In this document: piece after piece, positions 1 through 10,079 of the stretch | Position numbering within the stretch: the stretch's first letter is position 1 | How the letters are laid out: every line of letters starts with the position of its first letter | Assembly (NCBI GenBank): GCA_905221605.1 | Contig: CAJNDS010002227.1 | Span: 452,501 to 516,500, forward strand | DNA: 64,000 nucleotides | Source of the DNA: Symbiodinium natans | Taxonomy: Eukaryota; Sar; Dinophyceae; Suessiales; Symbiodiniaceae | Direction of reading: 5' to 3' | Made by a program: the position numbers and the translations under genes | The notes under the pieces: model-generated | Told to the model about the DNA's origin: nothing | Seen by the model: the letters and a program-made list of their open reading frames with translations, nothing else | The model's database searches: none

Positions 1-46
1 GCCCTCCAACGAAACAGCCGGCATCTCAACTCGCAGGCGGGGGCTC

Positions 47-105
47 ATCAGATGGCAATCGAGGATGGAGTCGGGGTGCGCCTTCCTGGGAACACTCTGG
101 CTGCC
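47..105 (-). CDS. RPE: RPE exon 4 (partial view)
   Basis: Acceptor GGCAG then [27 protein letters not shown] corresponds to the LDxHLM strand that follows ITIGP in RPE. A phase-2 GA donor after CTGAT is proposed; the frame also stays open to position 1 (SPRLRVEMPAV), so the exon could be longer. The insert between ITIGP and DCHLM is longer than in most RPEs. Confidence 0.65.
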
Positions 106-2376
106 CTGCCTACAATAGGGTTTAGAAGGGTTTAGGGTTTAGGGTTTAGGGTTTAGGGTTTAGGGTTTAGGGTTTAGGGTTTAGGGTTTAGGGTTTAAGG
201 TTTAGGGTATATTGAAATTATTCAATGCACCTGAAGACTTAAACCCTGAGCCCTGAACCCTCAACCCTAAACCCGAAACCCTGCTTATAAGTGCCCTACC
301 CATCTGGGAAGACAGCCCGGGCCGCTTCAGGCTACATCACACGTCGATGGGGCTTCGGATTCAGCTTCGCGACGTAGGGTTTCGGGTTTAGGGTTTAGGG
401 TTCAGGTTTAAGGTTTAAGGTTCAGGGTATATTGAAATTATTCAGGGTTCAGGTCCGGGGAAAGTTTCCAGGAGTTTCGAAAGGTTTCGAGGAAAGTTTC
501 GCTTCTTGACTTCTGAATAATGTCAAGTTACAGGGGCTTGAGGGTTTAGGGCTTAGGGTTTAGGATGTTTGGGGTTTAAGGCTTAGGGCTTAGGGGCGTT
601 GGGGCCCCTCAACTCTGAACCCTAAACCCGAAACCCTCGCTCCTACTGCCCAAGCTGTTTGAAGTAAACCCTAAACCCTGAACCCTAAACCCTAAACCCT
701 AACCCCTAAACACCCGTCTTTGCACCCTCTGCGCGCCTCAGGGCCGAGACCACACCGGGCCCGATGGTGATGTTGGGGACGAAGCGGCCGTCCATGACGT
801 CCACATGCACCCAGTCCGCGCCTGCCTTTGTGCTTCAAGGGTTTAGGGTTTAGGGTTTAGGGTTTAGGGTTTAGGGTTTAGGGTTTAGGGCTTAGGTTTT
901 GAGGGTTTGGTGTGGGACCTATTTGGGAGCAAGAGTTCAGGGGATTAGGGTTTAAAGGTGTGGGACCTACTGGGACCTAGATTACCCTAAACCCTAAACC
1001 CTAAACCCTAAACCCTAAACCCTAAACCCTAAACCCTAAACCCTAAACCGTTAGGGTTTGAAGGTAAACGTGTTGAGAAGATGTTGAGGTCTTCGGGATG
1101 TAGGGCTTGGGCTAAGGGCAGCACCACTGCTGCTTGAGTGAGACGAGGAAGGGTTTAGGGTTTAGGGTTTAGGGTTTAGGGTTTAGGGTTTAGGGTTTAG
1201 GGTTTAGGGTTTAGGGTTTAGGGTTTAGGGTTTAGGGTTTAGGGTTTAGGGTTTAGGGTTTGAGGTTGGACGTCGGGTGCTAGGGACTTGGTGCTTCCAG
1301 GGTTTTGGGAAACCCTAAACCCTAAACCCGACTCACGACAGCTTGCACGGCTGGGAGTTAACGGTTTGGGACTCAGGATGCAGTCTGCCTTAGACTAAGA
1401 GGCTTTCTCCTCCGCCCTCTCAAGACTCTCAACCCCAAACCGCAAGACCTGTCTTCAAAAACCCAAAAACCAAAGTGTGTCTAGGTGACCCTAGTGCCAA
1501 GAACCCTGTGCAGGGCTGACAACGACCCACAGAAAGGGTACGTCCCAACCGACCCTAAACCCTAAACCCTAAACCCCAAACCCCAAACCCCAAACCCTAA
1601 ACCCTAAACCCTAAACCCTAAGCCCTACCTAAACCCTGAACCCCCAGTTGCCTTCAGCACATCGCCGACCTCCTGGCCAAGGTTGGCAAAGTCCGCGGAG
1701 AGGATGGAGGGCGAGACCTGGCTGAACTTAGTTTAGGGTTTAGGGTTTAGGGTTTAGGGTTCAGGGTTTAGGGTTTAGGGTTTAGGGTTTGGGGTTCGGG
1801 TTTGGGGTTTAGGGTTTAGGGTTTAGGGTTTAGGGCCTAAGGGTTTAGGGTTTGGGTTGGGGTGTGGGGTTTAGGGTTAAGGTTTTCAAGGCGTACTTGG
1901 AGATTCATGGTACTTCGTAACCCAATTATATCTGTACTTGTAACCCACATACAACCCCATTAGGGTACGTAAGGGGCTTATAAGCGGGTTATCACTACAC
2001 CTATAATTGGGTTACAAGTACCCTGAACCTCCAAGCAGTAGAGCTTCTAAGCTCAACCTCCCGCACTCAACTTTGACCATCCCTCCCCCGTGACCTGCAC
2101 CGTCTTCTCCATGGTGCGGAGCTTCTCCGCCCGGGGATTCTCTGCGCGCACCGCCACCGAGGCGCGGCGCTGCGAGGCGCGGCGCGCGCCGGCGGCGCCC
2201 ACGGCCACGGCGCCGGCCAGGGCTGCCGGGGCCCAGGCGGAGCCGCTGGAGGCGTTGGAGCTGTTGGGGGCGGGCCCGCGCTGCTGCGGCGCGGAGGCAC
2301 GAAGGTTGCTGGAGGAGGGTGCAATGAAGGCGGCACCTGCCAGCAGGGACGCGGGGATCACGAGGGCCTTTGCCAT
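47..2376 (-). CDS. RPE: Plastid-targeted ribulose-5-phosphate 3-epimerase, split gene, 3' end beyond the window
   Basis: Interconverts ribulose-5-phosphate and xylulose-5-phosphate in the Calvin cycle and pentose phosphate pathway. Seen: exon 1 encodes a presequence; exon 2 reads [13 protein letters not shown], the first strand of the RPE TIM barrel; exon 3 reads [22 protein letters not shown], the family signature with its metal and phosphate neighbourhood; exon 4 reads ILDCHLM. The order and spacing match bacterial and plant RPE exactly when the islands between telomere-like tracts are joined on the minus strand. The presequence has a signal-peptide-like start, an FIAP motif, a Ser/Ala-rich stretch and a second hydrophobic segment, the class I layout of peridinin dinoflagellates, so plastid import is inferred. 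Roughly the last 60 percent of the enzyme lies left of position 1. Exons 1-3 are secure; the exon 3/4 junction is less so. Confidence 0.88.
724..825 (-). CDS. RPE: RPE exon 3, catalytic signature
   Basis: Starts after CAAAG and reads [18 protein letters not shown] followed by ITIGPGVV. The VHVDVMDG segment contains the His and Asp that bind the catalytic metal in known RPE enzymes. The 3' end is placed at a GC donor (GGT|GCAAAG); a GT donor about 10 bases further on (position 714) is the alternative. Confidence 0.92.
1652..1726 (-). CDS. RPE: RPE exon 2
   Basis: 25 codons containing [16 protein letters not shown], the N-terminal RPE signature. The acceptor AAG lies directly at the edge of a CCCTAAA tract (read on the minus strand). 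The donor is AAG|GCAACT, a GC donor, phase 0. The AAG|GCA around the donor is repeated at the next acceptor, so the protein reads ...DVLK then AGADW without a gap. Confidence 0.9.
1896..2035. mobile_element. MITE-like inverted-repeat element, family 1, copy 1
   Basis: About 140 bp with imperfect terminal inverted repeats of CTTGGAGGTTCATGGTAC type, and internal TAACCCAATTATA / TATAATTGGGTTA arms. It lies inside RPE intron 1. Related copies lie at 52311-52427 and 55748-55959. No coding capacity. Confidence 0.75.
2095..2376 (-). CDS. RPE: RPE exon 1: plastid presequence
   Basis: Start chosen at the ATG giving [20 protein letters not shown]; the reading frame stays open further upstream, but this Met opens directly into the signal-peptide-like hydrophobic run. 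FIAP follows at residues 17-20, then a Ser/Ala/Pro-rich region, a second hydrophobic stretch (about residues 48-63) and RRASVAVRA just before the mature part. The exon is 94 codons, ending ...EKTVQ at a GT donor (CAG|GTCACG), phase 0. GC content is very high, which opens long shadow frames on both strands. Confidence 0.8.
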
Positions 2377-2837
2377 GGCTGAAGCTGTGACAGCGAAGGT
2401 GGAAGGAAGCGTGCGTTTGCGTCCTGGAGCCTGTGCGGCGGGTGCGGCGGTCAGGGCAGCATAGGAACATCCGGCAGCTAGCATTGGTCATTAACGTTGC
2501 CATTCTCCTAGCGGCTGACTTGCCGGCTGCTTTCAAGCTAGTCATGCTCACACGAGTCGGGCACTAGGTCCTGAAGCCCTAGGCATCCCCAAAATGACAA
2601 GTCAGGCGATGCCCCGCGGCGAAGTCGGCGGTGAAGGAAGAAGTTGCCTAGACAAAGCCCAAGAAAAGGGAAGGGCAAAAGAGATTTCAACAACGGGCTC
2701 TCAAGGAGCGCAGCAAACTCTCAAGGAGTACTCTTCAGACCTGCTTGGGGGCGTTCTGTTTAGAATCCAGTTGTAGAGACTTTCAAGCCCCAAACCTTAA
2801 ATTCCCTGCCGCCCATTCCATGACCCAAGACTCGACA
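2377..2837. other. RPE 5' flank
   Basis: Unique sequence upstream of the RPE start, without telomere-like repeats. The frame of exon 1 stays open for 36 codons further upstream, and a short plus-strand frame (2594-2776) has no family resemblance. A trans-splice acceptor for a spliced leader would be expected here; CAG and CAGG sites are present, but no single one stands out. Confidence 0.4.
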
Positions 2838-4646
2838 CCCTGAACCCTGAACCCTGAACCCTAAACCCCGAACCCTGAACCCTGAACACTGAACCCGAAG
2901 CCGTCAACCCTGACACCTGCAGCCCCCTGGTTCCACAGCACCGCGCCCCATCTTGGTGATTATATCAGACGAAGCGAAGCCCAATAGGAGGCCTCCGACC
3001 CAAGCCCGAAAACCCTAAACCCTAAACCCTAAACCCGCAGGCCTTGCCAGGGGCCAGCCGATGAAATCTCATTGGTTGCGTATCAGCCCTCGAGGGCATA
3101 GACCTGGTCGGGTGGACTTCTGAAAGTTTGGGCTTGGGGCTTAAGGCATATGCTTGGTTTAGGGTGTGGGGTTCGGGTTTAGGGTTTAGGGATACTGGGG
3201 TTGAGGGTTTAGGGCTTAGGGTTTAGGGCTCAGGGCTTAGGGTGGAGCAGCAGAGCTTGCTGAGTGCTCAAGTTGATTCTGCACGCCCTCCTGAGTGAAA
3301 GCTGTTGACGGAACACCCGTCTGCATTTCGGGGGCTTCTGGGTTTAGGGTTTAGGGCGTAGGTCTTGGGGCCGGGCTTGGGGTGGAAGTTTAATTCGATG
3401 TCATGGGTTTAGGGTAAAAGTGTTGGGTTTAAGTAAGCTGTCGGGGCTGGGAAACGACGCTGCAAAGAAACCGTTGGCTCTTGAGTATTTTGGGGCAAGA
3501 CTGCAAAAGAGAAGTGATGATAATCCTCTTAAACCTCTTCAAGACAAGAAACAAGAGAGGCTCCTATACCCTAAGCTTTATCTGGGGAAAACCCCCCTTT
3601 ATCACTTCCTTCACGACCTGACACATGAAACACACCGACGCGGCATTACCCACACCACGGCTAACGAAATCAGCCCTATGCCCTAAACCCTAAACCCTAC
3701 ACCCTAAACCCTAAACCCTAGACCCTAGACCCTCAACCCTAACCCTAAACCCTAAACCCTAAACCCTAAACCCTAAACCCTAAACCCTAAACCCTAAACT
3801 CTAAACCCTCACTCTTAGCGTTGTGAGCTTGAGGCTTTAGGGAGGGATGAAGCGTCGCGTCCGAGGCGCATGGCGCGGGCGAAGTTTAGCCGGCAGGCGC
3901 ATGGCGTCAGAAGCTTCTGCAACATGGAGCTGGGTCGAATTGCTTCGCTTTGACCGACGTAAATCTACAGCGCCCGCCGCCTGTGGGGGCTGAGAGAAGC
4001 CTAAGGCCTCAACCCTAAGCCCTAAACCCTAGCTCTGGCCCTAAGCCCTAAGCCCTAAGCCCTAAACCCTAAACCCTAAACCCTAAACTCTAAGCCCTAA
4101 ACTCTACTGGCGACTCTTTGGCTGGGTGTAGCACAGGTTCAGGGGCATCTGTGTACTTAGCTGCAACCGTTCATCGGCGAACACTCGTGTTTCGTGGTTC
4201 GCTTTAAGGTTTGGGGTTTAGGGTTTAGGGTTTAGGGTTTAGGGTTTAGGGTTTAGGGTTTAGGGTTTGGGGCGACGGTTTGCGCAGAACTACTGCAACT
4301 CAACTGCCATATGGCCGAAGAATGCAACAAGATAACACCATGGCACAGGAACCTGCAGCCTACAAGCGCCATGATCTCCTCACAGGGTGGGTGCCATGGC
4401 TCTTGCTTTCGGATGCATCTTCTCACGGGTCCGGCACCGAAGCTGTGGCGAATGCAAAGCTTCGGGAACTCCAGGGTTTGAAGCGACGCCAAAGCATGCC
4501 AGAGGCCGGAGGGCGCACGCTTTGCGGCGCATCCTCGCGCTGAGTCTTCTGAGGGTTTAGGGTTCTCAGTGAGCTGCGAAACTCCGGCACATCCAGCAAC
4601 CCTAAACCCTAAACCCTAAACCCTAAACCCTAAACCCTAAACCCTG
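2838..4646. repeat. Telomere-like tracts and unassigned unique islands
   Basis: Tracts at about 2838-2890, 3010-3036, 3680-3815, 4010-4110, 4205-4270 and 4600-4646, in both orientations. Islands at 3040-3130, 3245-3345, 3420-3680, 3830-4010, 4110-4205 and 4272-4545 are open in several frames, but none gave a family I recognise or a convincing splice chain. They may be exons of an unrecognised gene or plain spacer. Confidence 0.8.
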
Positions 4647-4889
4647 CCGGTCGACTGGCGCCTCTTGCGTCGCATTGCGCCCTCCTTTCCGGAGCCACGA
4701 TGAAAAAACTCTTCCGAAGGCTTCAGGCACTTTGCGTGCTCCGCGGTGCCGAAAGCCGCTTGCAAGGCCTGCGGAGATGCCGTAAAAGTGCTGCGCCAGG
4801 GCATTCGAGCAGCATCGCTTTCAGTCGACAGCCCTGCATGCCGGAGGATTCTGCGAGGGACAGACTTGCGGGGCCCCATGGGTATAATT

Positions 4890-5993
4890 TCAAGAGCCCT
4901 CGGCACAACGGGCGGAATCCCAATGGAGAAACCTCAGGATGCCATCTCCCATGACCAGCTCCTGTTCCGTCTGAGTCAAATCCGGGAAGTGCTCAGTGAA
5001 CTGACGCATGGCGGCTTTGTAGGCCAAAGGATTCCTGCTGAGGTCGGTGCCCCAGAAACATCGCTCAGCCCCGAAGAGGCTGATCAACTTCCGCAGCCTG
5101 GGCTGTAGACTCACGCAGGTCTCAGGCTCGTCCGAGGCCATGTGGCAAGGAAGCGCTGTAAGCTTCAACGCGACATTGGGGTATTTGGCCAAAGGCTCCA
5201 TCTCAGAGAGCGCGGCGTTTACTGCATTGGTGCCTTCCAGCTCCACTGGGATGGCGCAATGATCGATCACGAACCTCAACTTCGGGAATTGTGTGAGGAT
5301 CGGAGGCAGGCAGTCGACGAGCGTCGGCACGTAGAGCATCAGAGGAGCCCCGTGCTTCTCCAACGCTGCGAAGGCCCAGTCGAGCCCACCTGTTTGCAGT
5401 GCCTGGGCCACTTGCGGGTTGCTCCTGGGGTTGCATGTAATGCGAAATCCCAACAAGCCCTTGGTGGATCTCCACGACGAGATTGCTGCCTCCGCGGCTC
5501 TGCGAGAGTTGATGTCAAGACGGCCCATAACACCAAAACGCGTGGGATGCGCCTTGGCCGCAGCGAGACAGATCTCGTTGGAGTCGCCAGCCCACGAAGG
5601 AGGCACCAACACGGCCCGAGACACGCCTGCCTCATCCATCAAGCTCAAGAGCTTCTCGGCTGTGAGCGGATTCTGCGGGTCCACCCAGCATTGGCACTGA
5701 CCACGGAGCTTGGAGCCCTTGTGCACAGCGGCGCCCCTCTTCCATGGCATGTCAAGTGTGTCCGCCTGCCAAATGTGAACCTGGGCATCGACAACTTCCC
5801 TCGGCTTTGTCCTGCCTTTCTTGGCTGAGGTTTCTCGCACGCGATGTGCCAAGCTGACGCGTGCGCACGCATAGACATTCCGGCCAAAGCCGTCCACGAC
5901 GATGCGAATGAGTGGCGCTGACGTCGCTCGTGCCGAGCGAGTGCCGAGTGTCTTTGACAGAGGCAAGGTTCGCCAATGAGTCAGGAACACCAT
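4890..5993 (-). CDS. Amidohydrolase_2-type TIM-barrel metal-dependent hydrolase, intronless
   Basis: A single 367-codon frame. The domain begins near residue 68 with VVDAQVHIW, the strand-1 metal motif of the Amidohydrolase_2 / lactonase-like group (here Q-V-H rather than H-x-H). It continues with RFVIDHCAIP (about residue 240), the His strand, and CFWGTDLS (about residue 313), whose Asp is the general acid/base residue of the family. It ends VMGDGILRFLHWD, the usual C-terminal helix. It likely hydrolyses a small carboxylic substrate or lactone; the substrate cannot be told. About 67 residues precede the domain; RTLPLSKTLGTRSARATS could be an organelle presequence. The ATG lies 3 bases from a TTTAGGG tract. 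In contrast to its neighbours it has no intron, which suggests retroposition or recent transfer; the DAQVHxW form is common in bacteria. Confidence 0.8.
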   Translation of the reverse strand: MVFLTHWRTLPLSKTLGTRSARATSAPLIRIVVDGFGRNVYACARVSLAHRVRETSAKKGRTKPREVVDAQVHIWQADTLDMPWKRGAAVHKGSKLRGQCQCWVDPQNPLTAEKLLSLMDEAGVSRAVLVPPSWAGDSNEICLAAAKAHPTRFGVMGRLDINSRRAAEAAISSWRSTKGLLGFRITCNPRSNPQVAQALQTGGLDWAFAALEKHGAPLMLYVPTLVDCLPPILTQFPKLRFVIDHCAIPVELEGTNAVNAALSEMEPLAKYPNVALKLTALPCHMASDEPETCVSLQPRLRKLISLFGAERCFWGTDLSRNPLAYKAAMRQFTEHFPDLTQTEQELVMGDGILRFLHWDSARCAEGS

Positions 5994-5996
5994 AAG

Positions 5997-6078
5997 GGTT
6001 TAGGGTTTAGGGTTTAGGGCTTAGGGCTTAGGGTTTAGGGTTTAGGGTTTAGGACCGTTTAGGGTTTAGGGTTTCGGT
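5997..6078. repeat. TTTAGGG tract abutting the amidohydrolase start
   Basis: About eight full units plus shorter TTTAGGG-like fragments. It marks the left border of a 14-kb island (6.08-20.34 kb) in which I see no telomere-like tracts. Confidence 0.9.
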
Positions 6079-9050
6079 TCCGATGTGAATGCACAAGTGT
6101 ACACGATGCAATCTGCCACGATGAGCTGAAAGGGGCAGAACTTGTCTGCTCGCCATGGTTCTACGGTCGGGAGCTGCGGCGGGTTCTGGACCCGATACGC
6201 ATCATGAGAGGCAGGCAACAAATTTGCCCGAAAAAAAACTGTGCGACGTGTGCAGCGGCATGCGAGTCTTTCCGAAAGCGGCAATAAAGGATGATGCCAC
6301 AATATAGGGACGCAGATGAAGCGGGCCCGAAACTAAAAACAGAATGACCCGACGATGCTGATTTCAGCCAAACATGAACGGTCTTGTTTTCTAATTTGGT
6401 GCCCGCATGCCCCCTTAAGAATACCCATGAGGGCAAAGGGCAACCAGCGGACCGGACCGCCGGACCGGCAGACGACAGGACGGACTGCGCCTTACGCTGC
6501 TGCCACACTCTGCAGCGTGAGCCAAACCAACCTTTGCCAAACCTTTAGTTTAATAAAATCATGGCCAACAATTTGCCGAAACCCCACCGACAAGCACGCG
6601 AAGACGCAACAGCGCTTGGCCTGAGCTCGGGAGATGTCCAAAAGCGGCACACCAACGCGGCCCGTGAGAAGCCTATGTCACATCAACCGCGTCGCGCCCC
6701 AGTGACAGGCAGGCAATTAAGATGAATTGGGGAACCCTCTTCTCTGCGAAGGGGCATCGACGACACACACGAAGGTGCCAACATAACTTCATAGCAGGCA
6801 GCTTCGGAGATGTGCCGATAATGCATTTGGACAAAAGCTCGAACGTGTCCGCAACCCTGGCAATTAGCGAATCAACCACATACGTTCACGATCGTTCACG
6901 CCATTTCACGCCAAGAGCTTGCAGTCGGCCTCCGTCGCCTTTCAGCCCCGTGGCACGGCTCACAGTCCACATTGAAGCGACTCACAACGACGACTATAAA
7001 AAAAGGCTATAACAAGTGTGCTTCAGCAGGCAACATGCCTGCCAGCTTGATTCCATGCATCGGGTTTGCTACTTGTACAGAGATCGACATTCATGTGAAA
7101 GCAGAAGTTCAAACGGTTCACGTAGGGCACGCTGCATGGTCCGGAGAAAAGTGGTAATGGCACGCAGGAAAAGCACGCTTATGTTGCCGAGCCACGCACA
7201 TCAAAGTAACACCAATGTGCAAATTGACGCAATCGCGACCTATGGGAAAAACATCTTTGCTACGTGAAGCCGATCAAGTGCAACAGTTGTAAGGTTAAAA
7301 AGCCCCGCAGTAAACCTTTCCAGCTTGGTTCAGAAACTATTTAGGCCAACTGTTGAGAGTCCAATCTGCGACACACCCACGGCATGACAGGACTTGCGCT
7401 CGTACCTAGTGAACTACACTTCTTGAATCGACATTCTCATCTGTCGAGGGTTTTAATAGGCTTCAGGGCTCAGAGCGAGTTCGCTATGAACAGATGCCAA
7501 CCCTCACAACATACCACCGGCTTTTTTCCAACCACGGCGACTTGACATGTGCCGCGCCCCATTCCAGAGACGGCATGACCTGGCGCGAGCCATCAACCAC
7601 GACAAGCACCGACGCATCATCATCATATGTCCAGCAGAGAGCTTTTCGTTGGCAACCGAAGTCAACCTTAACTTATCAGCCCTCCTTGTTAAGGCAAGGC
7701 CCACAGGATCTATGCAGTCCTGCACTCGCAAAACGGCAAACTGTGTTCAGGCGCGCTCATCGATAACGGCAGGTTTCGTCCAACTCATGTGTCATCTGAA
7801 TCATGTCTTTCCATCTTCTTCACTTGCGGCGACAGTGTCACAATCGTCCGGCGCCTATCAACTGATTATGTCGGCCATTATAGATGGCGGCACGTGTGCC
7901 CTTGTGGAGCACCAGCATTAAAAGAGCACCGAGGTGCATTGTATCGCCATGAGATATTCTCATCCCGGAAATAAAGTTTGCCCTTACATCGATGACTTAG
8001 TCATTCAACGTGTGCAAGAAAGGCGTGTTTGCATTGCAGACAATACTGTACACTGGTTTGGTAGCGACTTCCGCAAGCATCCATCGATCTTTCATGATGC
8101 GCATGTCATCTGTCAGCCGCGTTGCGACTTGCTGAATGTTTTCCATCTCCTTTGCAACCGCATCAACTGAGCCTTCAGCAAAAACACAAGGTATGTGTTT
8201 GTGCTCAGATGCTCAAGCTCATGGGTCTCAAGGAGTCGAGGCCTTTTTTCGTCATCATAGAGCCACTTGCCACTCCACGGCTGATGTTTTCCCATCATCG
8301 ACATCAGCATCGCCATCGTCATCATCACCATCATCATCATTATTTATCATTACCGTCATTTCATTCAGATGTGCCGGGTCTGTCCACCTAGCGGGTCTCG
8401 ACGTAAGTCAGAAGAGCGGTAGCAAGGGCAGAAGCTGCCACCTGCCCACACTGCACGCGGCGGAAGCTTGGCGTTCCTGAAATGGCTGTGTGCTTGGGCT
8501 TCGATGCCAGAATAGCAGACTGCGCTGAAACATAGGCACTGCAGCCGCTTCGTGCAAGATCGACCTAAGCGCACCAGGCGTCAAACCTCTTAGACGATGC
8601 ATCTACTTGAGGATAATGCCCAGGAAGATAGTGACTCCAAGCTCCAGGCTTTGTGGATGCTTTAATCAAGTGGCTGCTTGCATTAGTACTTGCAGCTTTT
8701 CTTGCCACATACTGCTTGCAAGTGCTGCCGTGTGAACAATTAGTTGTTATGCGCTGTTTTGTCTTGGTTGATGGCTCTCAAGTAAAACTGCCCAGTCTTT
8801 CTTGTGTACCGGGAAGGTGGATGCTCTTTTGCGCCATGGCAAATCGTGAACCCCTCGGTCTCGAGACCCAGCACAAGCCTGGCAACGTTCTGGCAGCTGC
8901 ACCTAGCCACAAGCGACGCCCATCAAAGACGCCCTGACGGCACGGTCAAGCCGAGGATCCTCTCAACCGCAAATTCTCCTGGTCAACTTCTTGTGCACGT
9001 AATCCCTGGGGTAAGCTGAAACAACTTCTCGCTGTCAACAAAGTGACCGT
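6079..9050. other. Unique region, no gene recognised
   Basis: About 3 kb of moderate GC sequence. Short frames occur on both strands, but none exceeds about 125 codons or shows motifs or codon bias, and they overlap one another. A short CAT/CATCAT microsatellite lies at 8283-8345. Confidence 0.5.
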
Positions 9051-10079
9051 AGGAGTGACCTCAACTGCTGAAGGTATCGGACTCAGAGAAGAAGTACAAG
9101 TGTGCCCTAAGCGCCTTCTCTCTTGGCCGGAAAAGCAAAGCTAGTCGCCCTGGTGTGGATGACGGTATGTCGCAGCTCTGACCCCAGAATGTATTGCAAC
9201 ATAGCCTGACATGGCAACACCCCAAGTCGGGCCTTGATGGGGACGAAATCGCCTTTGCACAGGGGGCTCTGCTGGCGCTCGTGCCATGCAATGACCACCG
9301 CTGCGCCGGTATAGAAGCCGGCGGAGAAGCCACGGACGCGTAGTTTGCACTGACCGGCCATGCCGGCACCTAAGCCCACATGTAAAGCCGTTCAGGCGGC
9401 AGTGTGTGGCATGCGCAGGTGTGCCAAGGCCGGCTTCATGATAAGGGCTGCTTCAACAGCGCTGATCCTGGCCCTTACCCCAGCCGGCAAATGGCATCCT
9501 TCAATGTGTGGGTGAGAGCCTTGACCCAGACTTGGTGTACCTGGGAGGAGCAACAATGCGACGCGTGGCCACTAGACGAGAGCAGCAGCGGGCGGTGAGC
9601 AAGGTCAAATCTAACCGGCTTGCCTTGGTTCTCCCGGACTTGTTCCATTTCCAGGCCCGTCAGGGTGTGAACTAGCCTAACAGAAGGGAAAGAAAGCTCC
9701 ATATGGACCTTGCCGCCAGGTTTTGACTCCTTTCTTGCCGATGAAGATCTGCCGGACCGTAAGGCCAGGCGTCCAAGGGTATTGTGTACGATTGTAGCCT
9801 TTGAACACCGTGAAGCGCAAGTCTTCTAATAGGCATTCGACAACTGGGGGTACCCGCAGATGGCGCTGGAAGACTTCCACATCCTGGCGTCCGCCAGAGA
9901 TCATCTTGCGGCCGCGGTGCTCGGAAACGGGTAGAGGGTAGGGTCGGGGCCCATACACACGTATGCCTGGAAGTCCAGCTGGGTTCCTAAGGTGGCAATC
10001 TGGCGGTACGGGGCGGCAAGTCACCCGGCAGAATATGGAGAAATTCCTCAACCTGCCGCTTTAGACTAATCGGGAAATC

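Larger units (their letters stand above)
115..2000. repeat. Telomere-like (TTTAGGG)n tracts in RPE introns, both orientations
   Basis: Perfect or near-perfect heptamer tracts: about 115-210, 838-905 and 1150-1265 as TTTAGGG on the plus strand, 984-1050 and 1550-1625 as CCCTAAA, 1733-1875 as TTTAGGG. Orientation switches within single RPE introns, so these are interstitial, not a chromosome end. Unique spacers of 60-250 bases between them that are not RPE exons (for example 290-375, 1050-1140, 1280-1545) show no recognisable coding. Confidence 0.95.

Noticed and set aside
2012-2551. Other frames over RPE exon 1
   Set aside because: High GC opens several frames; only one has the FIAP presequence and joins to RPE exon 2 in phase.
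1-6078. A true chromosome end
   Set aside because: Tracts are short, occur in both orientations, and are interrupted by exons across the whole 64 kb. A telomere would be one long tract in one orientation at an edge.
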